From NCBI GenBank assembly GCA_008729055.1, contig SDUX01000008.1:1612001-1676000 (forward strand): a stretch of 64,000 nt of DNA, in the 5' to 3' direction. Each line of letters begins with the position of its first letter. Position 1 is the stretch's first letter. The notes beneath the pieces are model-generated. The model was not told the origin of the DNA, made no database searches, and saw nothing but the letters and a program-made list of their open reading frames with translations. This document shows positions 63,066-64,000 of this stretch, piece after piece. This DNA is from Pyropia haitanensis. Its lineage: Eukaryota; Rhodophyta; Bangiophyceae; Bangiales; Bangiaceae. The translations under genes were made by a program, and so were the position numbers.

Positions 63066-64000
63066 TCACGGTGCCCCCCCCGACCGGCGGATCTGCAGCG
63101 AGCCGACCACAAAGCCCCCGCCGAGGCCCGCCACGAGACCCGCCACAAACACCGCCACGCCCGTCGGGTCATCCCATCCCCCCCCCCCCTCCCCCGCGGT
63201 GGCCACGCCCGCCACCGCCGCGCCGGGGCTCACCGCCGACACCGCCGCGGCGGCGTCGTCTCCGGCAGCCCCCGGGCTGGTGCGGGCGGTGGCCTCGGCG
63301 GCGGCGGCGTCACCCGCCCGAAAGTACCCCACCGCCGTCAGCCACCACTCTGGGTAAAAGAGCGTCGTCATGGTGACAGCCGCGGCCGTCTCGCCCGTCC
63401 GCACAAAGCCGTCGTGGTACTTGGCGACGAGGGCGGGGAGGGCGGAGGTGTACGCGGCGACCGCCCGCGCGGCGGTGGTGGTGGTGTAGTTGCCGAGCGC
63501 GGCGACGACGGCGGCGGCCTCGTCGGCCGACGACGCGTCCCGCAAGCGGGCGGCCGCGGCCGCCTCCCGTCGGGCCAGGCTGCCGTCGCGGATGTCGGCC
63601 TCGACGGCGGCCTGGACCGCCTGCACGTCCCGGATGGCGTGCACATAGTACTTGTGCGCCCAGTTGGCCACCGCCGCGACCGCCCAGTAGGCCACCCCGC
63701 GGCGGTAGCGGAAGAGGGAACCCGTCGCGTAGGCCGAGGGTACTTCCGCGCCAGCCAGATAGAACGGCACGTACGCGCTGGTGCCTGCGGCGTGCGGCGC
63801 GAACAGCAGCATCGCACCGACCGCGTCGGGCAGCGCCGACGATGAGCGTGCCACGTAGCTGTACGACGTTCGGAATAGGGAGATGGTGCGGGGGAACTCG
63901 CCTGACTTGGCCACCGCCATGCTCATGTTGCCGACGGGCCCCGTGTCGTACCGGTCGGGGTCGCCAAACGGCCCCGCCGCGAGCCCCACCGTCGTGTCGT
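63066..64000 (-). CDS. C69-family dipeptidase, C-terminal part (5' end outside window)
   Basis: The frame is open to the right edge; the part seen is about 310 residues, ending at TGA 63068-63066. Diagnostic C69 (PepD) wording: DPDRYDTGPVGNMSMAVAKS, RTISLFRTSYSYVAR, TSAYVPFYLAGAEVPSAYAT, RRGVAYWAVAAVANWAHKYY. The catalytic N-terminal Cys would be outside the window. Near the end a hydrophobic segment (VAVFVAGLVAGLGGGFVVGS) is followed by LQIRRSG, so the enzyme is likely a type I membrane protein with its peptidase domain in a lumen or outside. C69 enzymes cleave dipeptides. The Ala-rich insertion before the anchor is low-complexity. Confidence 0.85.
   Translation of the reverse strand, partial: DTTVGLAAGPFGDPDRYDTGPVGNMSMAVAKSGEFPRTISLFRTSYSYVARSSSALPDAVGAMLLFAPHAAGTSAYVPFYLAGAEVPSAYATGSLFRYRRGVAYWAVAAVANWAHKYYVHAIRDVQAVQAAVEADIRDGSLARREAAAAARLRDASSADEAAAVVAALGNYTTTTAARAVAAYTSALPALVAKYHDGFVRTGETAAAVTMTTLFYPEWWLTAVGYFRAGDAAAAEATARTSPGAAGDDAAAAVSAVSPGAAVAGVATAGEGGGGWDDPTGVAVFVAGLVAGLGGGFVVGSLQIRRSGGAP

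Overview
The window looks like nuclear DNA of a photosynthetic eukaryote with a very GC-rich, fairly compact genome. A bangiophyte red alga (Porphyra/Pyropia-like) is my best guess, with moderate confidence. Reasons: long G/C homopolymers and (GGC)n codons fill genes and spacers alike; most genes have no intron and the rest have one to four short GT-AG introns; organelle presequences are frequent; and several presumed plastid presequences carry an early phenylalanine (for example MAFVPPVALPS on the acetylornithine aminotransferase), a known trait of red-algal and glaucophyte transit peptides.

Layout. 1-4145: the 3' end of a single-pass membrane protein gene, then an extremely low-complexity stretch that may encode a minus-strand protein. 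4146-7694: a large PPR protein (-). 7695-14354: a spacer of mixed composition with TE-like ORF relics, a CAC-rich repeat field and small hairpins. 14355-17248: two apparently identical 1436-bp TIR elements in tandem inside one 8-bp target duplication. 18207-19300: a secretory-type Ala/acidic protein (+). 20100-26189: two divergent SIMPL/DUF541 paralogues whose introns I could resolve. 27509-28120: a small presumed plastid membrane protein (-). 28822-35253: a complete Ty1/copia retrotransposon (-) with indistinguishable LTRs and a 5-bp duplication. 35254-48466: DHHC palmitoyltransferase (+), lumenal-type ChaN/DUF399 protein (-), plastid peptide deformylase (+), sulfotransferase (-), and a broken DUF89 relic (+). 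49205-64000: a denser, less homopolymeric block: argD (+), mitochondrial uL6 (-), HAD 5'-nucleotidase (+), Rlp24 (-), arginine deiminase-like enzyme (-), plastid 6-phosphogluconolactonase (-, five exons), and the C-terminal part of a C69 dipeptidase (-).

The genes are not one pathway. Plastid functions recur: ArgD in arginine synthesis, PDF in maturing plastid-made proteins, PGL in the oxidative pentose phosphate path, ChaN in the lumen. ArgD and the deiminase lie within 8.1 kb and act on opposite sides of arginine.

Two observations stand out. First, the copia element's gag and pol are in different frames and overlap by 19 nt at a G-GAT-TTT heptamer, followed 5 nt later by a perfect 9-bp stem whose loop can pair downstream: a textbook -1 frameshift signal in a family that normally uses one ORF or a different mechanism. 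Second, several otherwise good genes are broken only at long G/C runs, and nearly every break is repaired by the same change, one extra base in the run. That points to systematic homopolymer under-calling or to real tract-length variation. Coding models crossing such runs should be treated as provisional.
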